Shown in pieces: positions 25,803 through 35,209 of a stretch of DNA of 64,000 bases. Source of the DNA: Paenibacillus thalictri. GTDB lineage: Bacteria; Bacillota; Bacilli; Paenibacillales; NBRC-103111. A model generated the notes under the pieces. The model ran no database searches and was not told the origin of the DNA. It was given only the letters and a program-made list of their open reading frames with translations. The stretch is from NCBI RefSeq assembly GCF_004307995.1, contig NZ_SIRE01000007.1, forward strand, positions 186,001 to 250,000, read 5' to 3'. Positions within the stretch are counted from its first letter, which is position 1. Every line of letters begins with the position of its first letter. Both the position numbers and the translations under genes were made by a program.

Positions 25803-27272
25803 ATGCTTAAAGTGGCAATGATCGGTGCGGGCAGCATCGGTTTTACGCGACGGCTTATGATGGACATTCTAGCGGTGGAGGCATTCCGCGATACGGAATT
25901 TCGCTTAATGGACATCGATGCGGACAATTTGCGAATGGTCGGCGACTTGTGCCGTAACATGATTGAGAAAAACGGGCTGGCCGCCCAAATCGTTGAAACG
26001 ACTATTCAGCGCGAAGCCATCGCCGGAGCGGACTATGTGATATGTATGGCCCGTGTAGGGGGGCTTGAAGCGTTTCGTCACGACGTGGAGATCCCGCTGA
26101 AATACGGAGTCGATCAATGCGTGGGCGATACGCTTGGACCGGGCGGCATCTTTTTTGCGATGCGGACGATTCCGGTGCTGCTTGGCATAGCCAAAGATAT
26201 GCGGGAAACGGCGCCAAACGCACTGCTGCTGAACTACTCCAATCCGATGGCGATGAACACTTGGGCGCTGCGGCGCGCCGGGGGCATTCACGTGGTCGGT
26301 TTATGCCATGGCGTGCAGGGAGGCCATCGGCAAATCTCGCGGGCGCTCGGGCTGCCGCAGGAAGAAGTCGATTTCATATGTGCGGGCATCAACCATCAGA
26401 CCTGGTACATCCGGGTGACGCATCAAGGCCGGGACATGACTCCATTTTTGCTTGAAGCGTTCGAGAAACATCCCGAATTGTCCAAACGCGAGCCTTGCCG
26501 CATCGACGTGCTGCGCCGCTTCGGTTATTATTCCACGGAGTCGAACGGTCACTTAAGCGAATATTTGCCATGGTACAGAAAACGCAAAGAGGAAGCCGCC
26601 CAGTGGATTTATCAGGACGAATGGATCGGCGGCCGGACAGCCGGGTACTTGAATCACTGCATCTCCAAACGAGACGAGTACTTGGAAATGTATCCGAAAT
26701 GGATGAGCGGGGAAGCGGAATACATTAAGCTCGGCCAACGTTCCGACGAGCACGGTTCCTATATTATAGAAGCGTTGGAGACGGGCAAGACGTACCGGGG
26801 CCATTTTAATATTGAAAATAAAGGTTTTATTACGAATTTGCCGGACGGCTGTACGATCGAAATTCCATGTTACGTCGATCGCAACGGAATTAATGTCGCT
26901 TGGGCCGGAGATCTCCCGCTGCAGTGCGCAGCAACGTGCCGGACCAGCATCAGTGTGCAGGAAATGGCCGTACAGGCGGCGCTGACGGGGGACCGCGAGC
27001 TGGTGAAACTAGCCGTGCTGCACGATCCGCTGACGGCGGCCGTGTGTACGACACGCGACGTCTGGAGTATGTGCGACGAAATGTTCGAGGCGCTTGCGCC
27101 ATGGATGCCGCAGTTTAACGGGGATGGAGCCAAGTGGCAGGATATCCCGCATCCCGGGGGATTTTTCAAGCCGAACAAAACCGCGGATGGGTACCTGCCT
27201 CCTACGCTGCGCGAGGGCCATGAAACGGCGGTTGTACAGGAACGGTTATCCGTCGGATACAAGGATTCGTAA
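25803..27272 (+). CDS. Glycoside hydrolase family 4 (alpha-galactosidase/alpha-glucosidase type)
   Basis: The ATG at 25803 follows GGAGGA by seven bases; an ATG 11 codons upstream puts that site inside the gene. The 489-residue enzyme has the NAD-binding opening MIGAGSIGFTRRL, the LLNYSNPMAMNTWAL stretch, and the metal ligands Cys of GLCHGVQGG and His of CAGINHQTW. GH4 enzymes need NAD+ and Mn2+ and cleave glycosides by oxidation-elimination in the cytoplasm. Similarity is closest in kind to the alpha-galactosidase and alpha-galacturonidase branch; the substrate is not fixed by sequence. It is divergent from an AraC regulator and has its own terminator. Confidence 0.88.
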   Translation: MLKVAMIGAGSIGFTRRLMMDILAVEAFRDTEFRLMDIDADNLRMVGDLCRNMIEKNGLAAQIVETTIQREAIAGADYVICMARVGGLEAFRHDVEIPLKYGVDQCVGDTLGPGGIFFAMRTIPVLLGIAKDMRETAPNALLLNYSNPMAMNTWALRRAGGIHVVGLCHGVQGGHRQISRALGLPQEEVDFICAGINHQTWYIRVTHQGRDMTPFLLEAFEKHPELSKREPCRIDVLRRFGYYSTESNGHLSEYLPWYRKRKEEAAQWIYQDEWIGGRTAGYLNHCISKRDEYLEMYPKWMSGEAEYIKLGQRSDEHGSYIIEALETGKTYRGHFNIENKGFITNLPDGCTIEIPCYVDRNGINVAWAGDLPLQCAATCRTSISVQEMAVQAALTGDRELVKLAVLHDPLTAAVCTTRDVWSMCDEMFEALAPWMPQFNGDGAKWQDIPHPGGFFKPNKTADGYLPPTLREGHETAVVQERLSVGYKDS

Positions 27273-27289
27273 TGGAAGGCAATATGAAG

Positions 27290-27319
27290 AAAGCATCCGC
27301 TGTTGGCGGATGCTTTTTT
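27290..27319 (+). terminator. Terminator of the GH4 gene
   Basis: AAGCATCCGC and GCGGATGCTT form a perfect 10-bp stem around TGTTG, followed by a run of T, just 18 bp after the stop. Confidence 0.9.
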
Positions 27320-27402
27320 GTCTATCAAATTTAAGATGTCAGCATATGAAACTATGTGAGCCGTTTGATTTTCCATAGCTTATGTAAAAATCTAATTTAT
27401 GC

Positions 27403-27488
27403 TTATCTTTGTTTGTTCCTGCTTTATCTTTAAACTATACGCGCCAAAAAAACTGATTATTGCACATTAACGCGCATTGGATTAAAGT
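27403..27488 (+). promoter_or_regulatory. Direct-repeat promoter element of the MFS gene (shared with the GDPD gene)
   Basis: Two TTATCTTT direct repeats 21 bp apart (27403 and 27424) are followed by GCGCC (27441) and TGATTATTGC (27454), then by a likely core promoter TTGCAC - 17 bases - TAAAGT. The same elements in the same order and nearly the same spacing occur at 35096-35181. Direct repeats two helical turns apart suit an AraC-type activator. Confidence 0.55.
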
Positions 27489-27536
27489 AATGGAACAAGG
27501 AAGGGGGCGGGATAGACGAATAACAATAAAAAACAA

Positions 27537-28826
27537 GTGAAGATGATGGCGCTGGTGACGGCGGTTTGTTTGATGGGCGATTCAATGCTCTATATTGCAC
27601 TGCCTGTGTATTGGCGTGAGGTTGGTCTTGCCTCTTTGTGGGAGGTGGGCATACTGCTGTCCGTGAACCGGCTTGTCCGTCTGCCGCTCAGCCCGTTGAT
27701 CGGCTGGTTGTATTCGAGAATGGATAAGCGGACAGGGCTTGTCATCTCGGTGCTGCTTGCTTTTATAACGACAACGTCGTATGGGCTGCTAAGCGGGTTT
27801 GCCTGGTGGATCGTACTTCGCTGCTTATGGGGAGTATCGTGGACCTTTTTGCGTATCGGCGCTTATTTGACGATTATCGATTTGTCCGACGAGCGAAACC
27901 GGGGAGATCTGATGGGCACTTACAATGGCGTATACCGGCTTGGCAGTCTTGTCGGGATGCTGGTGGGCGGCGTCATGGCGGATTTGTTCGGTCTGCGGCC
28001 AATCGCGCTTGCGCTTGGTATTGTGCCGTTGATTGCGCTGCCGCTGATATGGAAGCATGCCGCGCCGCAAGCGGCGGCTCTCGGGGATGGTACCGGATCG
28101 GCACATGCCGTTCCGAAACATGGCGAACTTAAACCAAAACATAGCGAATCAGAACCGGCCCCAGGCGGACAAACGAACCGCCCGGCTGGAAGCGCTTCCG
28201 TGCTGCGCTTATTGCTTCAAGGGGGATCGGGCGTCGTATTTATCGTCATGACGGCATTGCTTGTTTCCATGTTTTGCGAAGGGATGCTCACCGCAACGCT
28301 CAGCCACCTTATTACCGTGCAATATCCTACGGTTTCACTCGCCGGTGTATTGATTGGAGCTACTACGGTGTCGGGAATTTTGCAAGCTTTGCGTTGGGGC
28401 TGGGGGCCATGGCTGTCCCCGTGGTTTGGCCGCAGATTCGACCGAACGGCGCGTAAAAGCCGGCTGCTTGCAGCCGTGCTGGTAGGAGCGGCTTTGTTTT
28501 TGGCGGTGATCCCGTTTGCGCTGCCGTTCTGGATATGGGTCGTGTTTGTAATTGGCATCATGCTTACATCGACAATACTGACAACAGCGATTGATGTGCT
28601 GGTGACAAACGCCGCATCAGCGTCGATCAAAGTGGCTGTCGTTACTTTCTACACCTTGGCGCTTGATGTAGGTTCCGCGCTTGGCCCGGTGGCCGGATAT
28701 TCGATGGATATTCATACCGCCTTGTGGACTTCCGCCGCTGTTATGGCTGCGCTGGGCTGTGTATGGTTTACGGTATCGCGCCGAAGCGGCGAAAATCGTC
28801 GGGCGGCTGAGACGTTGTCTGCATAA
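27537..28826 (+). CDS. MFS transporter (12 membrane segments)
   Basis: A 429-residue integral membrane protein of the major facilitator superfamily. About twelve hydrophobic segments are visible, with the loop-2/3 signature degenerate (GWLYSRMDKRTG) and a hydrophilic central loop (about residues 180-220). No substrate can be assigned; sugar efflux or uptake is plausible beside GH4. The start is odd: GTG 27537 has no ribosome binding site nearby, whereas GGAAGGGGGCGGG (27499-27511) points to codon ACG at 27516, which would add the typical hydrophilic N-terminus NNKKQ. Either ACG is used or an ATG has mutated. Only conventional start codons were used for the coordinates. Confidence 0.82.
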   Translation: MKMMALVTAVCLMGDSMLYIALPVYWREVGLASLWEVGILLSVNRLVRLPLSPLIGWLYSRMDKRTGLVISVLLAFITTTSYGLLSGFAWWIVLRCLWGVSWTFLRIGAYLTIIDLSDERNRGDLMGTYNGVYRLGSLVGMLVGGVMADLFGLRPIALALGIVPLIALPLIWKHAAPQAAALGDGTGSAHAVPKHGELKPKHSESEPAPGGQTNRPAGSASVLRLLLQGGSGVVFIVMTALLVSMFCEGMLTATLSHLITVQYPTVSLAGVLIGATTVSGILQALRWGWGPWLSPWFGRRFDRTARKSRLLAAVLVGAALFLAVIPFALPFWIWVVFVIGIMLTSTILTTAIDVLVTNAASASIKVAVVTFYTLALDVGSALGPVAGYSMDIHTALWTSAAVMAALGCVWFTVSRRSGENRRAAETLSA

Positions 28827-28951
28827 AGCGGCGAACAGATACCGCATCACGAATCAAGTCATCGCATCTGCACGGTAAAGCAAGGAGGAAAGGCTGCAAA
28901 TATTATGATCAGCTAGGCTGCCGGCAAGTAAAGCAGGAAGCTTACAAACAA

Positions 28952-28986
28952 CCCGGAGAAGATCGACGATCTTCTCCGGGTGTTTT
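28952..28986. terminator. Terminator between the MFS gene and the Ugp-like operon
   Basis: CCCGGAGAAGATC pairs perfectly over 13 bp with GATCTTCTCCGGG around a GAC loop, followed by TGTTTT on the plus strand. It lies between two convergent units. Confidence 0.85.
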
Positions 28987-29057
28987 GGCTTAGGGTCTGA
29001 CGCGGAACTTGCAAGTAACTATGGGATTGGCGAATGAACCGCGAGCTGCCTTCTTCT

Positions 29058-30482
29058 CTATTTGCCAACCGTCTTGTTGTAGGTTTGAATTTTGGCGGTA
29101 ATGTTCTGCGCAGCGGCATCCAGTGCTTCTTTCGGCGATTTCTTATTGTTTAACGCTTCTTCGACGGCGTTTTCCACCAGCTGCCTAGCTTCCGGAAATA
29201 CGCCGATGACCGCGCCTTGCGTCGCCTTGTTGATTTTGGTGGCGTGTAGCTGGTCGACGGCTGTTTTGAACTGCGGGAATTTGTCCATGTTTTCTTTGAC
29301 GCTTGGATGCTCGTAAGCTTTTTTGGTAACCGGGAAGTAGCCGGTGTTAATATGCCAAAACGCCTGCTGCTCCGGAGACAACATAAACTTGATAAACTCC
29401 CACGACGCTTTTTGCGCTTCTTTTGGCTGGTTGTTCAAAATGTACAAGCTGCCGCCGCCAACGACAACGCCGCCTTCCTTGGCATCGTCAGGTTTGGGCA
29501 AAAATGCGGTGCCGACTTCGAATTTGCCGTTTGCGGAGTTGACGATTTCCCGCAGCGATGCGGTGGTTGCAAACATCAGGCCGATCTGCTCGGCGGCAAA
29601 CGCCTTTTTGACATCGTCGACCTTGCGCCCGAGATTCAGCGCCAGCTTGCTGTCGACCAAGCTTTTCCACCAGGTGAGCGTTTTGACGGCGGCTTCGCTA
29701 TTGACGATGGATTCGGTGGCGGGACTTGTCCGGCCGTTGCCGTTGTTGACGAATTCGGCTCCTTGATTGGCCAGCAGTTGCTCGATATTCCAGCTTTCGA
29801 TCGAAAACGAAATGCCGGTGACGCCGTTTTTCGTTAACGCTTGAGACGCTTTCCGCATCTCTTCGAAAGTGGCCGGCGGTTTGTTCGGATCCAACCCGGC
29901 TGCTTTAAACAAATTTTTATTGTAATACATAATCAGGTTGGACGTATTAAAGGGCATTGAGTTCAGCTTGTTGTCGAGCGTATAATACGCGAGAATATTT
30001 TGCTCGTATTGGCTTAAATCGTATTTGTCTTCGTCGATGAAATTTTGCATCGGTGTTATCGCTTTGGAATCGACCATGTACCGTGTGCCGCCGTCGTTGG
30101 CTTGCATGATCGTTGGCCCCGATTTGGAATCCATGGATGCTTTCATTTTGTTTAACGCTTCGTCGTAGCTGCCTTGGTAAACGGCTTCGACCTTGATGTC
30201 CTTTTGCGAGGCGTTGAACTTTTCGACCATCTGATCGATTGTTTTGCCGAGGTTGCCGCCCATATAATGCCACATAAGTACTTTCACCGGCGCTTTATCT
30301 CCGCCTGACGCCGGTTGGGCGGCGGGAGCCGATGAAGATGCGGAAGACGGCGCGGAGCCTGCAGCCGGATTCGCCGCACCGCCGTTATTGCTCGTGCCGT
30401 TCCCGCTGCCGCAAGCGGCGGTTGTCCATGCCGTCAGCACGGCAAGCAGGCTTAAACATAGCTTTTTATTCATTTTTACCAT
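29058..30482 (-). CDS. UgpB-like glycerol-3-phosphate/glycerophosphodiester-binding lipoprotein
   Basis: ATG 30482 follows GGAGGG by eight bases. The 474-residue lipoprotein has a lipobox TTAAC with Cys24, a Ser/Ala/Pro-rich linker and a family-1 binding fold. Segments aligned by eye with E. coli UgpB include LMWHYMGGNLGKTIDQM, MPFNTSNLIMYYNKNLF, AAGLDPNKPPATFEEM, VVGGGSLYI and WHINTGYFPVTKKAYE. UgpB binds sn-glycerol-3-phosphate and glycerophosphodiesters. A glycerophosphodiesterase gene lies 4.7 kb away beyond the regulator, supporting this reading. It is the third gene of a minus-strand operon after two permeases; the ATPase is not encoded here. Confidence 0.8.
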   Translation of the reverse strand: MVKMNKKLCLSLLAVLTAWTTAACGSGNGTSNNGGAANPAAGSAPSSASSSAPAAQPASGGDKAPVKVLMWHYMGGNLGKTIDQMVEKFNASQKDIKVEAVYQGSYDEALNKMKASMDSKSGPTIMQANDGGTRYMVDSKAITPMQNFIDEDKYDLSQYEQNILAYYTLDNKLNSMPFNTSNLIMYYNKNLFKAAGLDPNKPPATFEEMRKASQALTKNGVTGISFSIESWNIEQLLANQGAEFVNNGNGRTSPATESIVNSEAAVKTLTWWKSLVDSKLALNLGRKVDDVKKAFAAEQIGLMFATTASLREIVNSANGKFEVGTAFLPKPDDAKEGGVVVGGGSLYILNNQPKEAQKASWEFIKFMLSPEQQAFWHINTGYFPVTKKAYEHPSVKENMDKFPQFKTAVDQLHATKINKATQGAVIGVFPEARQLVENAVEEALNNKKSPKEALDAAAQNITAKIQTYNKTVGK

Positions 30483-30553
30483 CGTACAAACCCTCCCTGT
30501 TTTTCTAGCTTTCACGATTCTTGTTTCACGTCCATGTTCAAGTTCACGTTCGA

Positions 30554-31375
30554 TTATCCTTTTAGCGCCCCGGCCGTTATGCCTTGGACAAGCTGTCTAA
30601 TCCCGACAACAAGCAGCAGCAGCGAGGGGATCAGCACGATGGTGACGCCGGCCAGCACCAAATTCCACGATTGCGACTCCTCCCACTGCAGCATGGAAAT
30701 GCCGATTTGCACCGTACGCATCATATCGCTGTTGGTGATGAGCAGGGGCCATAAATACATGTTCCAGGCATGCAAATAACCGTAGATGCACAGCGTGGCC
30801 AGAGCCGGACGCGAGAGCGGCAGCACGAGGCGCAAGTAGCAGCGGAAAATGCCGCAGCCGTCGATTTTAGCGGCGTCGAACAGTTCGGCGGGAAGCTGGA
30901 GAAAAGACTGGCGCAGCAAAAAAATTCCGAACGCGCTTGCCATAAACGGCACCGTAAGCCCTTGATACGAGTCCATCCAGCCCCATGCCCGGATGGTCAA
31001 ATAATTGGGAATGATCGTAATTTCCCAAGGAATCATCATAGTCGACAAAAACATAATAAACAGCAGCCCTTTGCCGGGAAAACGCAAGATGGCGAACGCA
31101 TATGCCGCCATGGACGAAAAAACGAGCTGTCCGGCCGTTATCGATACCGATGTAATTAAAGAGTTGAGCAAAAATTTAACAATAGGCACCGTATTCAGCG
31201 TATCCGCAATATTCCCCCAATACAGTCCTTTGGGAACCAAAGGCGGGGGATAACTGCTGACTTCCTGGGGAGTCATAAACGCTGAGGCAAAGGTGAAATA
31301 AAGCGGGTATAGAATAGCGGCGGCGAGAAGAGCAAGCAGCGTATAATGCAGCGTTTTTTGCAAGCGCCAGTTCAT
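30554..31375 (-). CDS. UgpE-like ABC permease
   Basis: ATG 31375 overlaps the stop of the preceding permease as ATGA; the longer open frame upstream lies over that gene in another frame. The 273-residue protein has six membrane segments and the EAA loop ELFDAAKIDGCGIFRCYLRLVLPLSRP. The IIPNYLTIRAWGWMDSYQGL segment is typical of the MalG/UgpE group. It forms the pore with the UgpA-like partner. Confidence 0.88.
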   Translation of the reverse strand: MNWRLQKTLHYTLLALLAAAILYPLYFTFASAFMTPQEVSSYPPPLVPKGLYWGNIADTLNTVPIVKFLLNSLITSVSITAGQLVFSSMAAYAFAILRFPGKGLLFIMFLSTMMIPWEITIIPNYLTIRAWGWMDSYQGLTVPFMASAFGIFLLRQSFLQLPAELFDAAKIDGCGIFRCYLRLVLPLSRPALATLCIYGYLHAWNMYLWPLLITNSDMMRTVQIGISMLQWEESQSWNLVLAGVTIVLIPSLLLLVVGIRQLVQGITAGALKG

Positions 31376-32259
31376 TGGTAATGCACCTTCTTTTCCGCAA
31401 AACGAAACTGGATCAAGGTGAGCAGCAGCAAAATCGCAAACAACACCAACGCTTTGGCGCTGGCCGTCCCGAATTGGAAGTTGACAAACGCTTCCTGATA
31501 GATCGAATACACCACCACATCCGTGGCATGTGTCGGCCCGCCTTTTGTTAAAATATGCACTTGGCCGAAAGCCTGAAACGAGCCGATCATGGAAACGACC
31601 GACAGGAAGAAAAAGGTCGGCGACAGCAAGGGCAGCGTAATGCTGCGCAGCGTCCGCCAGGCGCTTGCCCCGTCGATGGTCGCGCTTTCGTAAATTTCCG
31701 CGGAGATGCCTTTCAGGCCGCCCAGCAGCACGATATATGAGAAGCCGGTGTTCATCCATATCGTCATCAGCGACACGGAAAATAACGCCCACCTCGGATC
31801 GGACAGCCAGCGTATCGGCTCGATGCCGGCGACGCTGAGGAAATAGTTAAGCATGCCGACGCTGGGATGAAACAGCAGCAGCCAGATGGCGGAGCCGGTC
31901 GCCACCGAAATGACGATAGGCATTGAAAACACCCACTGGAACGCCCGCATGCCGCGCAGCTTGTTATGGGTCAGCACCGCGAGCAGCAAAGACAAAGCGA
32001 TGCCGGTTGGCACCGTATACAGCATAAACAGGGCTGTTACCTTCAAGCTTTCGAAAAAAGCGTCGGTGCGGAAAATATCGATGAAGTTTTCAAGCCCGAC
32101 AAACATCGCCACCTTGCCCCGCGGGTTGGTCAGATGAAAGCTTAAGTAAACCGAACGGATCATCGGATAAAACAAAAAGATCGAAAAAAGTACAGCCGAA
32201 GGCAATAAGAAGAAGTAGGCCCATACAGCTTCCTTCCATTTTTCCGTACGCAGCGACAA
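31372..32259 (-). CDS. UgpA-like ABC permease
   Basis: This 295-residue six-segment membrane protein carries the EAA loop EIYESATIDGASAWRTLRSITLPLLSP and the FLLPSAVLFSIFLFYPMIRSVYLSF opening of MalF/UgpA permeases. It is the first gene of the three-gene importer operon, about 320 bp downstream of the AraC-type membrane regulator on the same strand. Confidence 0.88.
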   Translation of the reverse strand: MSLRTEKWKEAVWAYFFLLPSAVLFSIFLFYPMIRSVYLSFHLTNPRGKVAMFVGLENFIDIFRTDAFFESLKVTALFMLYTVPTGIALSLLLAVLTHNKLRGMRAFQWVFSMPIVISVATGSAIWLLLFHPSVGMLNYFLSVAGIEPIRWLSDPRWALFSVSLMTIWMNTGFSYIVLLGGLKGISAEIYESATIDGASAWRTLRSITLPLLSPTFFFLSVVSMIGSFQAFGQVHILTKGGPTHATDVVVYSIYQEAFVNFQFGTASAKALVLFAILLLLTLIQFRFAEKKVHYQ

Positions 32260-32579
32260 CGATGCAATCCCCCTTTTGTGTGATGCAGTTATGTGGTGAC
32301 GGCGGTTTTTGGTGCGATCCTACGCTCCTCCTTTCCGGTTCGCGATTTATCGGCTTCTGCAGAAAGCCAAACAGCCAAGAGGTGGCTGTCCCTCTTGGCC
32401 TTAACAGTAAAACATCGCTTGTTTGTCAGGCAATAATCACTTGTTGAAACGGGCCGAATTTAAAGATAACCTGCGGCAAAAAAGGATAAGGGGATAGGTG
32501 AAGGCCCGGCAGGGCTAGGATAATACACCTTACGGCCAATAAACGGTTACGATAAATCAACGCGCGTGGCAACCAAATT
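32260..32579. other. Leader region of the Ugp-like operon, no gene seen
   Basis: No coding sequence is evident in these 320 bp between the regulator and the first permease gene. A 9-bp hairpin (GCCAAGAGG at 32374-32382 with CCTCTTGGC at 32391-32399) has no T-run, so it is a candidate attenuator or operator rather than a clear terminator. Confidence 0.45.
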
Positions 32580-34868
32580 TTACGATAAGTAACGCGATTG
32601 TCTGCGGTACTCCCCTGGGGGCATGCCGGTAATTTGTTTGAAAATACGCGTGAAGTTTTGCACGTTGGTATAGCGCATTTTTTCGGCGATGTCCTTGATC
32701 GACATATCCGTATTTTGCAGCAGGTCGACGGCTTTTTTCATCCGGTATTCAATCAAATAATCGCTGAAGTTGCGGTCCGTTTCCTCCTTGAAAATACGGC
32801 TGAGCTGGGAGGCGGAGACCGACAGCTGTTCGGCCACTTGCTGCAGCGTCAAATCGCTGTCGTACAAATCGTGAATATACGTGATCACCTGCTGAACGAT
32901 CCGTTTCTGCCTGGATACGGACTGATTTTCCAGATGTTCCTTGATCGTCGGGAAGACGATGTCGACAAGCCATACTTGCACATCGGCCAATGTGGACTTG
33001 CTGTACAAAGTGTCATACAGATCGTTTTGAAAAAACTCGTTTACGTCAAGTTCCATCTCATGAATCATATATTCGATTTCGCCAAGCAAATACGAGAAGA
33101 TGCCCAACGCGGTTTCCGATTTGTACACCTGCTGCGGGATTGTCTCGATCAACTCGGCCAAATGGCGGGACGCATCGTCCAAATTGCCTTGAATGACGGC
33201 GTGCACAATCTGCTTCTGGATCTGGAACATGCCCCGGTTCGACTTGCGGATCAGCGACTCCAGCTGATGGTCGGAGACGGTGACGTCATTACCGAGCAGC
33301 AGCTTGTAGTTCAGCATGGTGGATGCTTCATGATAACTTAAAGACATGCTGGAGTAGCCCCGGCGTGGTCTGCTGATGGACACGCTCAGCGTAAAGGGAA
33401 ACTGGCTGCGCACTTTGGCCCGGTAGCGGTCGGTCAAGTCGCGCACCAGCTGATTGCCGGTTTCGACAGGATGATCGGTGCCGGTCAAAATGACAACTTG
33501 TCCATGGCGGGGCGTAAACGTCACACACGACATTTTATCCTCGAACGTCTCGATCGCCATGACACGCAACGTGTTGTGCACGATCAGTTGATCGTTTTTG
33601 TTATAGCTGCCGGTGAACTGCTTGTATTTGTCGATAACCGCAACGCAGATATAGAAATATTCGCCCTTCAGCGGCAGCTTCAACTGCTCGACTTTGCCCT
33701 GCAGCTCGGCTTCCGTCAATTCGCCCCACAGCAAATGCTGGAACGTGCTTAACTTAAGATCCGGCATATATTTGGCAAGCTGGTCTTCCATCTCACCGTT
33801 CGCCCTGACGACTTGCGCCATAAACATGCCTAACGCCTGGAACTCGTCGGCATGCCGCGGATTGTATGTCCCGCCGATTTCGTATTTGTCCAGCAGCCGT
33901 TCCACAGGTCCGTACAGCCGCATTGTGCCTTCGTAGGAAACGATAAGCCAGATGAGTATCATGACGATAGCAAAAAGCGAAGAAACGATGGGGATATATT
34001 CCGTCTTGGCCGCGAACTGGGCGGCCGGTGTCATGACAACGGTGGTAAACCCGGTGGCGTCGGAAGTAACCGCGGACACGTAATAAGTTTCTCCGGCGAA
34101 CGGGACGATTTGTGTCAGCGTTGCCGGCGCATGCCGCCAAACTTCATAAGGGGCGGGGACCGCCGGCTGCGCATTGCCGGTTATACTGGCGTCGGTACTA
34201 AGCAGCAGCTTGCCGTCCGGCGCCGTCAGCCAAAGCTTTTGCCGTTCCTCGAAGGCAAGCCGGCGCGACATATTTTGCAGCTCCCGGCTGCTTACATGCA
34301 GCGCGATAGCCGCATCTGCAGAAGGCAGCGGGGAAAGCAGCAGCAGCTCATCTTGGCCGGCGTATGTATGCGGGGGGATCAGCAGCGGCGAGTCCGCTTT
34401 TAACGTTCCGGGTCCAAGCATGTTTTGAAAATAAGCATACGGTTTCCCGGTTGTCGTCAGCACATCGGCTTTGGCCGTATCGATGAACGAAATGTCGTAT
34501 TCGGCATTCAGGTCGCGCTTTAGCGCCTGCGCCAACTCCAGCAGACTGGCAAACGGCAGACGGCCGGTTTCGCCCGTCTGCGGACGGGCCAAGCCCGAAG
34601 CGGCGTCGCTTGCCGCCAAACTGCGCGTGACTGTCTTCAGCTCGCCGAAGGCGGCGTCGGCGCGATTTTGCATATGGGTAAGTTTGTTCCGGTAATGGTC
34701 TTCGATCTCGATGTTGACGCTTTCAGTCCATAACGTATAAAAAATAAATGAGCAGACGGCAATCGGCAGCAAACCGCCCAATACGGCAAACAGCAGCAGC
34801 TTATGTTTAAGCGACATCGTTTTCCAGCGGTAAGGCCATCTGGAAGGAAGCGGATTAAGCGGATTCAT
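32580..34868 (-). CDS. Membrane-anchored AraC-family regulator
   Basis: AGGTGAGAAC precedes the ATG. The 762-residue protein has an N-terminal membrane segment (about 20-45), an extracellular sensor region of about 240 residues, a second membrane segment (about 290-312), a cytoplasmic linker, and a C-terminal AraC domain with two helix-turn-helix motifs (TLQQVAEQLSVSASQLSRIF and IKDIAEKMRYTNVQNFTRIF). Paenibacillus genomes pair such one-protein sensors with CUT1 importers; they are thought to detect an extracellular sugar or binding-protein state and activate the neighbouring operon. It lies directly upstream of the Ugp-like operon and divergent from the glycerophosphodiesterase gene, so it may control both. 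Confidence 0.85.
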   Translation of the reverse strand: MNPLNPLPSRWPYRWKTMSLKHKLLLFAVLGGLLPIAVCSFIFYTLWTESVNIEIEDHYRNKLTHMQNRADAAFGELKTVTRSLAASDAASGLARPQTGETGRLPFASLLELAQALKRDLNAEYDISFIDTAKADVLTTTGKPYAYFQNMLGPGTLKADSPLLIPPHTYAGQDELLLLSPLPSADAAIALHVSSRELQNMSRRLAFEERQKLWLTAPDGKLLLSTDASITGNAQPAVPAPYEVWRHAPATLTQIVPFAGETYYVSAVTSDATGFTTVVMTPAAQFAAKTEYIPIVSSLFAIVMILIWLIVSYEGTMRLYGPVERLLDKYEIGGTYNPRHADEFQALGMFMAQVVRANGEMEDQLAKYMPDLKLSTFQHLLWGELTEAELQGKVEQLKLPLKGEYFYICVAVIDKYKQFTGSYNKNDQLIVHNTLRVMAIETFEDKMSCVTFTPRHGQVVILTGTDHPVETGNQLVRDLTDRYRAKVRSQFPFTLSVSISRPRRGYSSMSLSYHEASTMLNYKLLLGNDVTVSDHQLESLIRKSNRGMFQIQKQIVHAVIQGNLDDASRHLAELIETIPQQVYKSETALGIFSYLLGEIEYMIHEMELDVNEFFQNDLYDTLYSKSTLADVQVWLVDIVFPTIKEHLENQSVSRQKRIVQQVITYIHDLYDSDLTLQQVAEQLSVSASQLSRIFKEETDRNFSDYLIEYRMKKAVDLLQNTDMSIKDIAEKMRYTNVQNFTRIFKQITGMPPGEYRRQSRYLS

Positions 34869-35095
34869 GTTCTCACCTGCACTCGATTTTTTTACGGCTC
34901 TTCAAGTGTATAACTTTCGCCATATTTGTCAAATTAACCAATTGCATGGGGGGGATGGCCAAGGGGGGGCCCGAGGTTGCCGGTCGTCATGCACCGTCTT
35001 GCTCTGTCACGCCTAGCGTTGCCGTAGCCGCGCACCCGGACCGTGTTCTCCCCGCGCCGTTGCGCCTCGTGTGGGAGCGGGGTACCGATTACGGT

Positions 35096-35181
35096 TTATC
35101 TTTGTTTCCGCCGCGTTATCTTTATTTTGTGTGCGCCGCATAAAGTGATAATTGCCCATAAGGGATACCGTGCATTAAAGT
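35096..35181 (+). promoter_or_regulatory. Direct-repeat promoter element of the GDPD gene (shared with the MFS gene)
   Basis: TTATCTTT repeats start at 35096 and 35116 (20 bp apart), followed by GCGCC (35134), TGATAATTGC and a likely core promoter TTGCCC - 18 bases - TAAAGT. The arrangement mirrors 27403-27488, with 8-bp gaps preserved between elements. Confidence 0.55.
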
Positions 35182-35209
35182 GATTGGCGAAGGGAGCGTA
35201 GGACTGAAT

